Shown here one piece after another: positions 33,462 to 43,049 of a stretch of DNA of 64,000 nucleotides. This stretch comes from Aphanomyces cochlioides (lineage: Eukaryota > Oomycota > Saprolegniomycetes > Saprolegniales > Verrucalvaceae). The DNA is taken from contig JAHQRK010000005.1 in the NCBI GenBank assembly GCA_019828595.1, forward strand, positions 124,001 through 188,000, read 5' to 3'. The notes below the pieces were generated by a model. The model did no database searches. It had not been told where the DNA came from and saw only the letters and a list, made by a program, of their open reading frames with translations. How positions within the stretch are numbered: the stretch's first letter is position 1; each line of letters opens with the position of its first letter. The position numbers and the translations under genes are program-made.

Positions 33462-34165
33462 CAGTCATACCTCGAAATACTGACCCCCCTAACAATATTA
33501 ATTATAAAAGGATATTCATCAAGAAGATAATAGCTAAACTATCAATTTTAGGAGGTTTTATTTAAAGCCTTTGTGGGAGGAAAAAGTATCATCGGACCAA
33601 TTCAAAATGACTGGTATGTTAAATTGCAGTGCATTTTTCAGTCTGAGGATACCTCCGCGGAAAAACCGTGGTTCGTTGGGTAAGCTTGCGAAATGCATGA
33701 TAACTTGCGATTGTAGCTGTGACGTGAGGGGTGAAGGATTAGCATGGGGCCCCGGGCGAATGCCTGGAGGCAGTGCGCCCTTTTATTTTACATATTATTT
33801 TATCTCAAACACTGCAAGGGTGACAAGTTATATTTCACACTTATCAAACTATCTAATCAGCTCGTACATTTCCTCATCAAGAATCTTCGTGTGTCTTAGT
33901 GATGACTTAGATGGCGCACGGACCAACTTGAACGTTTGCATTGCCCAGGCTTGAAGATGAACTCGACTGATGTGTAGGTTGGCGGTCTTGTGTTCAATGA
34001 TTTCCCTCTTTTGCTTTATCGTGAGCCGAACGCGGTCCATTTTCGCGACATGCGGCATTCAAACTTTAAAAAGACCCTATTAATTAATATTTTTTGCAGG
34101 AAATACTATATAAATTATAACAGGATATAAAATTATAGTGTGGTCAGTATTTCGAGGTATGACTG
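33462..34165. mobile_element. Pogo-like element with perfect 24-bp inverted ends and TA duplication
   Basis: The left end at 33462-33485 begins CAGTCATACCTCGAAATACT and the right end at 34142-34165 is its exact reverse complement over 24 bases. Each is flanked outside by TA (33460-33461 and 34166-34167). That is the structure of a Tc1/mariner-pogo element. At 704 bp it is internally deleted but retains the start of a transposase on the minus strand. Confidence 0.92.
33849..34058 (-). pseudogene. N-terminal stub of a pogo/CENP-B-type transposase
   Basis: The 69-residue frame contains RVRLTIKQKREIIEH, which matches the first helix-turn-helix of pogo and CENP-B-like transposases, followed by a helix-rich stretch. 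The DDE catalytic part is missing, consistent with an internally deleted element. Confidence 0.65.
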
Positions 34166-34191
34166 TATTAATATTAATAATGTAGTAGTAC

Positions 34192-34469
34192 TATTGTCGT
34201 TTTGGTGCAAAACTGGAAATTTGATATGCTTTGAAAATGTTTCAATTAATTGACTCTTACACTATTTAAAGTTTACGCAAAATTTTTCTTATATTGACCT
34301 CGTTCGTGACCATTAAATAGTGTAATTTCAAACGTTTTGAATGTTTGAAAACATGTTCGAAACATTCAATTTCTTTTCACTTAAAATTTGTATGCGTCAA
34401 TTGTTGCGTCAATTTGCTTGCGTCAAAATTTATTCCGCACGACTCCAGTTTTTTATTAAAACGACAATA
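34192..34469. mobile_element. MITE family 1, copy 2
   Basis: It begins TATTGTCGTTTTGGTG and ends AAAACGACAATA, matching the copies at 16150 and 39879 along most of their length, including ATTAAATAGTGTAATTTCAA. This copy has an extra short GCGTCAA repeat near its right end and keeps the best-matched terminal repeats. It lies just 24 bp beyond the pogo-like element's TA. Confidence 0.8.
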
Positions 34470-35000
34470 TTAATAGTATTCTTTTTTGACACATCTGTTC
34501 TAAATTTGACTTACTGTTACTATTAATAGTAGATTGAGGTGAAACTTGGATTTAGGATCTTTTAATTAGGACTTTTATATGTAGTTTGTGTACTGATTTA
34601 GGCTAATTTTCTGTCAAGTTTTCACAAAAAGAGATCACATTTTCTACATCATTTGTGACTCCTCCTACACCTTTTGTTACATAATTTCCTTATGTAGTTA
34701 TCAAACTAGGTCCAATTTGGGCTGTGATCTCAGGCTTTTTTCGCAAAAATATGTGAATACTAGTATATCATAAACGTGAATAAATTCCACCACATTGAAT
34801 TATTTCACGCATACATTGGTTATCTATGAAAAATGGGCTCATCTCGAGAAAACTGGGTTTTCAGGGAGTGATCAGCCTTCTGAATTTGAGGAGGACTGTA
34901 CTTGAACTTCCCGAAGCAGCATCAATCGATCGGAATTCGCGATGCCCTATTTCCCGAGTAATTGCCTAAGAAGAAGGGTTAGCCAATTCTTTTTTTTAAT
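34470..35000. other. AT-rich spacer
   Basis: About 530 bases with no gene; it includes the presumed left flank of the Harbinger-type transposase. Confidence 0.4.
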
Positions 35001-36422
35001 CTACTTTAAATGAGTTATCCGGATAATTATATTCAGGGATTCCACACCATGGCCCGCCGAGATTATATTATAATCTCGTCTCTGGAGTTTCGTAATTGTT
35101 AACAGCGCTTCGCGTGTCGACTGCGAAACCCAGCCGATCATTGCGCGCACATCACCATCATCAAAGCCGTAGCCACTCTCGCCAGGAAGGGAACGCATGG
35201 AACATTCCGTTCGAATTTGGCTCATTTCTCTATAGCGCTTGCGTGACGCACGGGCTCTCGAACTCATTTCATTCGCAATCCCATAGAGTCGTTGAAGGTA
35301 AAGCCTCCGGCCATCGCCATCGTCTGCACGTAAAGGATGGAGACTCACATGTGCGTTAGTCAATGCGACACAAGCTTTGAAGATTTCGTCGTACATATCG
35401 CGGTTCCAGCGGAACTTGTCGGTCACAAAGATTCAAAGAGTGCAATGCCGGCCGAAGAAGTTCTCCACGATGATGCGATCACTTGATATTTGCCGGTTGG
35501 TCATCTCCTCAGCAGGGGTAAGCAATCGACGCGGGGGTTTCTTCATTGGGTGTATAGCACGAATTGTATGCGCAAGTCCGACATATCCCTTGTCGACAAG
35601 CACCGCCCAAGAGTCTTGAAATTCTTCACGAAGGGGACCGACATCTTGGATCCGCTCCTGGACGCGAGGTTTCTTGAGCAAAGCAGATCGATGGAAGTCC
35701 ATGTTCTTCCGGAAAATGGTGATGTCCGCTTCGGTGCCAGGATAAGCTTTGGTACAATTGATTGCATGTCCCGTGGGTAGAACGGACACTTCAACCTTAA
35801 GGCCGTGTAGATGATGCTTTTGGATGTAACATGTGTCGGGATTGTGAATTGGGGTGTTCGTTTGCTGGAATGTCACGTCTGTGGCATACCTAGCACATGG
35901 ATAATAGTCGAACGCTGCGCCCGACGTGACAATGTGTTCTATGGGTTGGTCTGTGCCAACATTGGCCACCCAAGCATCGTACAATATTGGTGAAACGAGA
36001 GAGATGAACTTTGTAATCATGCGTTGAAAAGTTGGTGATTTGATGTTGAAGACAAGGGCATTGGTGAGCCACTTGCCTCCATTCTTGAAGACCGAAGTCG
36101 TCATAAAAAAGACGTCTTTGGCAGTGTGTCTGCATGTGGGTCCTCTGTGTCTGCCCCATATCGCAGTTGTTTCGATAGCGATTGATGACCAAACAGTCTC
36201 GAACTCCACGGCGGAAAAGTTTGTGAGCTCGTGTATACCACGTGAGTGCCCGACTTGAAGGAACTGATCGTACATTGGGCTTGGTGAGTCAACTTCTTCA
36301 TCATAGTCAAGTGGAAGTTGTATGTCATCGTAGCGAGCGTGTTGCTCGGCTCGAATACGGCACTGCGAGCTGAGGTGGGCCATACCTCGTGCTGCATCTT
36401 CTCTCGAAATGGTCCCTTGCAT
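35001..36422 (-). pseudogene. PIF/Harbinger-type DDE transposase with one in-frame TGA
   Basis: Two frames, 36422-35433 and 35432-35001, are in the same phase and separated only by a TGA at 35435-35433. Together they cover about 472 residues. Motifs of the DDE_Tnp_4 nuclease are clear: TDVTFQQTNTP (first aspartate), HHLHGLKVEVSVLPTGH, GTEADITIF, VLVDKGYVGL (second aspartate) and SSDRIIVENFFGR (glutamate). After the stop the conserved continuation DKFRWNRDMYDEIFKACVALTNAHV follows at once. The stop sits where relatives usually have a tryptophan, so one TGG-to-TGA change explains it. Everything else looks young and intact. Confidence 0.85.
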
Positions 36423-36704
36423 TGAATAGCGTGTTGTAAGGGGTAAAATTGGATATAGCTAGATTATGAAAGAAATCATCGTCTGCCTCTCGAACATAGA
36501 CTAGACTCGCGTTGATAGACCATGCTAATCACATAGGCGCTCTTCTGTCATAGACACGGGAAACGTAAAAACACGCAAGTGCATGATATAGAATCTGAAA
36601 GGGTTTGGAAGATTGCTTTTTGTACGGATAATGTACTAGTATTTTTTATAGCATTTTATAGAATGTTTGTAAATTCACTCTTTGTTTGAGACATTGGTCT
36701 CGTA
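36423..36704. other. Spacer left of a pogo-like element
   Basis: About 280 bases without a gene. Confidence 0.4.
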
Positions 36705-37776
36705 CAGTAAGCTCTGGCTTAACTCCGCAGCCACTATCTCCGCATTTCACATGATTTAGTACACGATCGCTGTGCTGAGATTAAAAATAAACTCCGGAGT
36801 AATAGAAACCAAAATCGATTATTTTATAAAATTATTTCTGAGGTGATGTATCCTCAGAGTCCCTGTCATCACAATGAATGATCGAATCAAGACCATGAGC
36901 TTCAACCAAGCATGTTCTTTGATCGTCGCCACTGAGTTCATCGTCCTCTCTGGCAGAGTTGTTGCAGGAAATATCAGTACAAAATGTTGCCTCATCCAAA
37001 ACAGTTTATTGAATTTCACTATAATCAACCAATTAGGGCCTTTTCCGAGTATCATTGTGTTTGAGACCCAGATTGCTTTACCAAGTAGTGTCGTCGTACT
37101 TTTGTCGAGTTTTGGGAGATTCATCATGATTGGCTTGCACAATTCACTGCATCGACTAGTTTGATTGGTTGTTGATAGAGACTCATTCGCATTCTGGGGT
37201 GAACAAGCATGGCAGGCAAGATGAAAGCAAAGATGCTGACAAGGAAGCAGTTATGTTGTTCTGTCGGATGATTCACGTCTGCCGGCTACAACCGCGACTG
37301 CAGTGGCCACCACCGTCGTCATCACGACAGCATGAGTCGCATTCATCCGCACCACACAAACTTCGAAATGCACTCTGACTCTACTTGGAAAACGTTTTTC
37401 TCAAAACACGACGAAAAGTTGACTCGCCATCGTTATTTGCAAAACACGACGGCCAATGACGACGGGGACGGTTTTGATTGGCTGAGTCCTTATTTGGAAA
37501 CTACTTGGAAAAGGCCCTTAAGCACTTTGTTGATACTTATTGAGGTTTAATTAGTGTAAAATATAGATCAAAAGCTGTTTGATTGGGTATAATTTCTTCT
37601 GAATTTGGTATATAGGGCCATCACGAATATAGTTTAGTGTGTTAAATAGACACTAAAACGGCAAAGAATAATGTAGCATAAGAGTGTATTCTCATTTTTT
37701 TATTTTAGCTTTTTTATCTCCGCACTCAACGTTCCAACCCTGTGCTGGCACTGCGGAGATGGGCCAGAGGTTACTG
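36705..37776. mobile_element. Second pogo-like element, 1.07 kb, degraded inverted ends
   Basis: The left end reads CAGTAAGCTCTGGC and the inverse of the right end reads CAGTAACCTCTGGC. Both continue with CTCCGCAG after a few mismatches, and both are flanked by TA (36703-36704 and 37777-37778). A minus-strand frame at 36819-37142 may be a transposase scrap but has no motif I can name. The ends differ from those of the element at 33462, so this is a separate family. Confidence 0.75.
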
Positions 37777-39551
37777 TACAGTGTTTGCTTGAAAATTTAT
37801 AATTTCGGCGTATAAATGATAAGAGGTATATCACCCTCGGGCGACAACCGGATTATGATGTGACGTCGAAATGTCGGTTTTTGAAGAATAGCGCACTTTC
37901 AGTGGCACAAGATCCTTTCTTTCTCGCGCATTACTGTTATTGAAGTAAAGAGAGCTCGGTTGGAAGTGAAATAACCACTCCAAAACGATTATTGAGTGCT
38001 TTTCAGCACCTTAGGCCATCCAAGATAAATTTATAAGGAAAATTAACGGTATTATTTTTCAAGGGCTATTTTTGTGGAATGTATACATTTTGAATACACC
38101 CTGCACTTGAACTTCGGATCCCCTGAAGGAAAAAAGGTGCAGATCGATTCGAATTTGTACCTGGCGAATCGAATAGACTTGGCAAATCGACTAGCCAATC
38201 AGAATGTGCTATTCTTTATTTTCAGCCAATTAATTACATCTATTTTTGCCCTCACTTGGATATGTACGTACTACGTAGTACCCTCTTTGACTTCGTCAAA
38301 AAATTGCAACAACATTGCTTCCTTCCGCAAAATCTGCGCATCCTCAGCGTGGCTGATGGATATAGGAGCAACCCTTTAAATATCATTGGTAAAAGATACA
38401 CTTAAAGAGAAAAAGACATTAAAAATCGATTCGGCAAATCGGCTCCAATATGTGGGGAATTGACAATACTAATTTTCAAAGGAGATCATTTTATACAATA
38501 ACGTTACGATTATTGACTTGTTGTCAGAAATCGTAAATCGCCTGATTTACACAAGATTATCGTCCAATTAGAGTGCAATAGAGTGTACGATTGGGCAGAA
38601 ATACTTCATAAGTAAGGCACACTGCATTGCCTGAGGACTAACCAAACTTTATGCTTGCTTCGCAGTGCATTTCTGGGTCTGATTACTGCTGAGCGATCCA
38701 AAGAAGCATTTTTATTATGAGTAGAATGAAATTGCGCACTTCCACTCAACTCCTGCTTGGTGATATCCCTACATGTAATGCAATTGACAAGCATAAGCAG
38801 CAGAAATATATCATTCATGTTGTCGCCACAAGCAGGGCACTTTTCTGGAACTTAATGGAGACGACCAAACTCTCAGGTCAAAGTGGGACAACATTCAATA
38901 GTCGAGAAGTTTAATTTTGTCCCATCTTTAGCCTCAGAGCTCGGCCGCAGGAAGTTGTCTTGTTGGTCAAGACTATTCTCTTTTACCTGTCCAATATGCG
39001 ATGCATAGCCTTTGTGCGAAGGCTCCTGCTGCGGTTTTGGCTTGCGTTCTTAGATCAAAATCGATAATTACCCGGTATTGGGGAGCTTTTTGTTAAATCT
39101 TTGAAGTCTGATTGGCTTTCCTTCCAGTAAATCGAAGCATTTGCGTTTTCTCTGCGAGTCTCTCCGAAGAAAATTTATTCAATGTCATACAAATATTCAT
39201 ACTGTTTTGAATAATAATGCAGAATAAAGAATGAGCTTATCGAAATTGTAAATCATTTGATTTACTGGAGCATATATTTTCCCCTATATGATTTACAAAA
39301 TATTGATTATGACTTACCATCGTATCCCACTTCATCATCTTATACGTCAGTGCAATAAGCTGAACGAGTCTACTGTATATGAGACCCCGGCAAACATTTT
39401 GATGGATAAGCCGTTTTTTGTCATCCGAGAAAATCAACTTTAAAGAGCAAGTACTACTGTTTCATCCTCTTTCAACTCTTTCAAGAAATCGAGGAGTAAA
39501 GGAAATGTAATTAAATAAACAAAATCATTATATTTTTGTGATAAAATAAAA
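37777..39551. other. AT-rich repeat debris
   Basis: About 1.8 kb without a convincing gene. At 38140-38215 it shares the motif set GCAGATCGATT and AGCCAATCAGA with 8690-8770 and 56500-56590, which suggests an old dispersed repeat. Confidence 0.4.
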
Positions 39552-39845
39552 ATGAGTGATCGTGGTGAAGGTTCGGCCGACTCCGATTCGGCCTGGTGCG
39601 CAGATGCCTCAGACGAAAGTGATTATTGGAATGACCCATCCGACAATGACAGCTCAAGCGACGAACAAAATGCTTCTTCCCATGCCTCCTCGGACACGAC
39701 AATCAATGTGAGTGAACTTTGCGGTATGGAATGCTGTGAGAAGAAATGCTATTATGACAAGCCAACTCAGAGTGTGAGCGAAGCCGCCAAGCGTGTTAAG
39801 CGAGCCAGGGTACATCAGCAAAAGCGACAGAAAATAGCTAGCTGA
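39552..39845 (+). CDS. Small acidic protein, unknown
   Basis: A 97-residue frame with a good start context (AAAATGAG). The first half is acidic and serine-rich (SDSAWCADASDESDYWND, SDNDSSSDEQN); the second has CGMECCEKKCYY and ends in a basic tail (RVKRARVHQQKRQK). Such an acidic-then-basic layout occurs in the N-terminal parts of some transposases, and a MITE begins 34 bp downstream, so it may be transposon-derived. It could equally be a host gene. Confidence 0.35.
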   Translation: MSDRGEGSADSDSAWCADASDESDYWNDPSDNDSSSDEQNASSHASSDTTINVSELCGMECCEKKCYYDKPTQSVSEAAKRVKRARVHQQKRQKIAS

Positions 39846-39878
39846 ATACGGCATACAAAATGATGTTTATCAAAATAT

Positions 39879-40145
39879 TATTGTCGTTTGGGTCCAAAAC
39901 TGGAGTTTTGAGATGTTTCGAAAATGTTTCAATTAATTGACGCATACACTATTTAAGGTTTACGCAATCATTTTCTCGATCATGAACGTTAAATAGTCTA
40001 ATTTTAAACGTTTTAAATGTTTGAAAAACATGTTCGAAGCATTCAATTTCATTTCATTTGAAGTTTGTATTGCGTGATTTTTGCGTCAAAATGGCTGCGT
40101 CGATATTTTCTTTGCAAGATTCCAGTTTTTTCTAGAGACACAATA
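39879..40145. mobile_element. MITE family 1, copy 3
   Basis: The left end TATTGTCGTTTGGGTCCAAA is identical to that of copy 1; the right end is AGACACAATA. The interior matches copies 1 and 2 with more substitutions, so this may be the oldest copy. No coding capacity. Confidence 0.78.
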
Positions 40146-41274
40146 AAAAAAATCATCATTTTCCAGTCCAGAAAAAATCCGGTTAAAAACTTTTAATAGG
40201 CTAATTAATCATCTTTTCGTGCGTTTTAGGCCAATTGGTAGCCAGAAATCGACAGCTCTTGCAAAATACTGTCCAATGGTGCAATAAAAAAATTTGAAAA
40301 AATTGAACTTTGCGGCATGGCCGTCGCGCCGATGGTCGTATCTCGGTGACCAAAGCGAGTTTGGGGGACCACAGCCCGTCAAAATGTAGCTAAGACACTG
40401 CTCCATCGCACTTCATAGCTAACTCCAACTTCAAAAAAACGCGGTATCCATCATTTGGTTTGCCAGGGTCTCATATGCTTCACTTCCGCTGTAGATCCAT
40501 TAGATTTCATCGTCACTGAGAGACCTTTTGTAACTGCCAAGAGGAGGGGTGTCACTTTTGCCGACCGGAGAAACTATGATATCACATTTAAGAAAACGTC
40601 CCGTCGTCTGCCAATCATGATGAACTATACTTGACTGTGGGATCATAAACATGGTCGGTTATCAATTTGACTTGAATAAAGTATACTATAAGTTTCATCA
40701 TATAAAAATGTTTTAGCCTATCACAGCTCATGAAATATTGTCCTGACAATATTTTGACTTCATTCTACTATACCATAGTTTAACCAACAGAGGTCGACAT
40801 CGACCGTACTTACGGATATTTTTCCGGAAAATATGCAATTATTGTCAACCTTGAAAATAGTGATATCATGTCAGACCAGTGAAGTCCGAGCTTCTCGCCG
40901 CAAGAAAGAGGGGTGGTGGAAAGGTTTGAGGTCGCATGGAGATTTTATGTGATCGAGACGCGAAACAAGGAAATGGGAAAGCGCTGCTATGGGTTGAAAG
41001 TCCACAGTAGTTGACCGCTGCAGGGGGGAGATGGTAATGATAACCGGCAAGGAGGTTGGTTGCTCGGTTGCTCGGTTGCTCACGAGCTGCGCCTAGCGTT
41101 GGCTGGAGTTGGCGAGGGCAATTGACGGTGCGGGGTTTCGACAGAGCCATGGAACCCCCGCAAACTTATTGGCGCTTAAACTGTTTCACTCGGGACGCCA
41201 CAAACTTAAGGGTTCATTCAACGCTAAATTAGAAAGTTTTGCTCTTGACTACTCCCCCTCTCTCTCTACCCTAG
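40146..41274. other. Spacer, no supported gene
   Basis: About 1.1 kb of mixed composition. Overlapping short frames at 40866-41150 have no family match. A GGTTGCTC unit repeats three times at about 41056-41082. Confidence 0.4.
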
Positions 41275-41880
41275 TCACGCATGCAAGCTCTTCATTACCT
41301 TTAACCTCTCCCCTTCGAATGGTTCACACACTCTGCTCGCTTCCTCAATTGGTTGGGATCTCGATGAAATACTGCTGCAGGCTTTCGTGCACTCCCGGCC
41401 GTCTTGTCGGCCCTCCTTTATTGGTGAGCGTTGTGCTGGCTTGTTGCGCTCGGTCTTTTCTACTCGAGCCGCACGCGGCTTGGCGAAAAATCCCTCGACA
41501 ATCAGACCCTGAACACATTGTCTCCCGCGGTTGGCTATCGTCCGCCCATAGAATTTTCTTCTTTGCGCCAGAAAGTGCGTTGGATCGGTTGCGCAAGCGG
41601 CGGCTCGCTTTGCCACAAACCACCTCTGGTAGGTCGCGGCACCACAGACACAAAGAACTGCCAACCCAGAAGACACACTGGTTGAACTGCATGTACTTGA
41701 ATCACAAGAGAATTTTGCATGGAGGTCACGATAGTCAGCCATTGCAGTCATTCGTACTTGTTGTGCTACTCTTCGGAGCTCGTCCAAAAACGAAACTTCA
41801 CACCCAATCGCAAACCACAAAGTGTACGCCGCGAGGACAAGGACGTGCCAAGATAAACAACGGCTTGCTATCGCCACCAC
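41275..41880 (-). CDS. Possible membrane or secreted protein, unknown
   Basis: A 201-residue frame starting with a hydrophobic stretch (WHVLVLAAYTLWFAIGC) that could be a signal or anchor, and a second weak one (SGLAVLCVCGAATY). The remainder is basic. The opposite strand is also open for 281 codons over the same bases, so open length alone proves little. I prefer the minus strand because of the N-terminal segment, but no family supports it. Confidence 0.35.
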   Translation of the reverse strand: MVAIASRCLSWHVLVLAAYTLWFAIGCEVSFLDELRRVAQQVRMTAMADYRDLHAKFSCDSSTCSSTSVSSGLAVLCVCGAATYQRWFVAKRAAACATDPTHFLAQRRKFYGRTIANRGRQCVQGLIVEGFFAKPRAARVEKTERNKPAQRSPIKEGRQDGRECTKACSSISSRSQPIEEASRVCEPFEGERLKVMKSLHA

Positions 41881-43049
41881 CAGTTAAATCGTCACTGAAA
41901 TTTATCATTTTCAAATATATTAATTTATGGCGGTATCACTCTTTTGAACATTGACTGTGCCCACAAGAGATTCTATTTTGAAATTTCATCTAGAAAAAAT
42001 ATGTTACGTCAAATCATGACCGTTTCGACAAGATATCACACTGTGGATCACACCAGTTTCTACTGGTTAAAATTGAGAACATTCCCAAAGTCTCGACTCC
42101 CTCTTGAGATGGAAAGAAGTTATTTGAATATCGTTCTGTAGGATTTCTAATGAGCTGTATCACATAGAGAGTACATGATGCACACATGAGGATCGTTTTT
42201 GTCAAGAATTTGCGGCTATGAAGTCGTGTGGTCACTATTTTTTGGAGAATAGAATGAATTTTCTTAGCCGATTTTCTCCTCCAACGTCCTTCACAAACAT
42301 CAGTGCTCTGATAGATTACTAGGCCAGGATAAGAAAGGTTAGCACACAACAACAATTTCGTGTGCTTATGACGAGTATTTCCTTTAAACAAGCGCTAGCA
42401 GAGCTGCCTACAAATCTTGCGCCTAATACAGCTCTCTCTAAACTGATGAACAACCCCGTATTTCAACACGGAAAGGAACATGCTGTCTGAACTAAATGAT
42501 TAAAGCAATCGCAGTGTTAAAATATCAGGAACTCTATGGTTGAGACGCCCGCATTTCTGGTAGAAGCGGAAACGATAAAAAGCAGCGCCGCGCGAAGCGC
42601 GGCGCTCCTGAGCTGAGAAAACAAAGCATACGTCATAGACGCATTAGACTAATACACTACCGTTGTTTAGGATCTCACAGGCGTGGCATGGACTTAAAAC
42701 AGCCTTTTATGATATTTGTATGTGGTGCGACAAGTGTGATTTCCATACAAAATAACTCGCAGGAGAAATCACACCGTGGATCACACTTGAGTGTGATAAA
42801 TACCCCATCAAATACCTCAATGATGCAGACATTTTAGCTAGTTTCGACCATTCAAGTACATTTTTACGACTAATTTATGTTTGATTGGTCAGATTTAAAA
42901 AAATACAACCTTGGTGTGATTTTGTCGATAACATAAAAGTATACTGTCGCTTTATTTTAGCCAATTATATGCATGGAATATAGTGACCCTTCATGATACG
43001 GAACTTGAACAAGTGAAACGAATCCAGCTTTATTCTAGATTTGACATAA
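41881..43049. repeat. Repeat-rich spacer with TCACAC motifs and a GC hairpin
   Basis: TCACACTGTGGATCACAC occurs at 42036-42053 and again, with one change, at 42769-42786; more TGTGAT copies lie at 42733-42740, 42792 and 42914. CGACAAGATATCACAC near 42026 and its approximate inverse at 42911-42930 could be the ends of a 0.9-kb element. Inside it lies a GC-rich hairpin at 42584-42606. No gene is supported. Confidence 0.5.
42584..42606. repeat. Perfect GC-rich hairpin
   Basis: AGCGCCGCGC, a GAA loop, then GCGCGGCGCT. It forms a 10-bp perfect stem and stands out sharply against AT-rich surroundings. Confidence 0.85.

Noticed and set aside
41109..41954. 281-codon plus-strand frame
   Set aside because: It is opposite another open frame over the same bases, has no hydrophobic start or motif, and looks like a composition effect.
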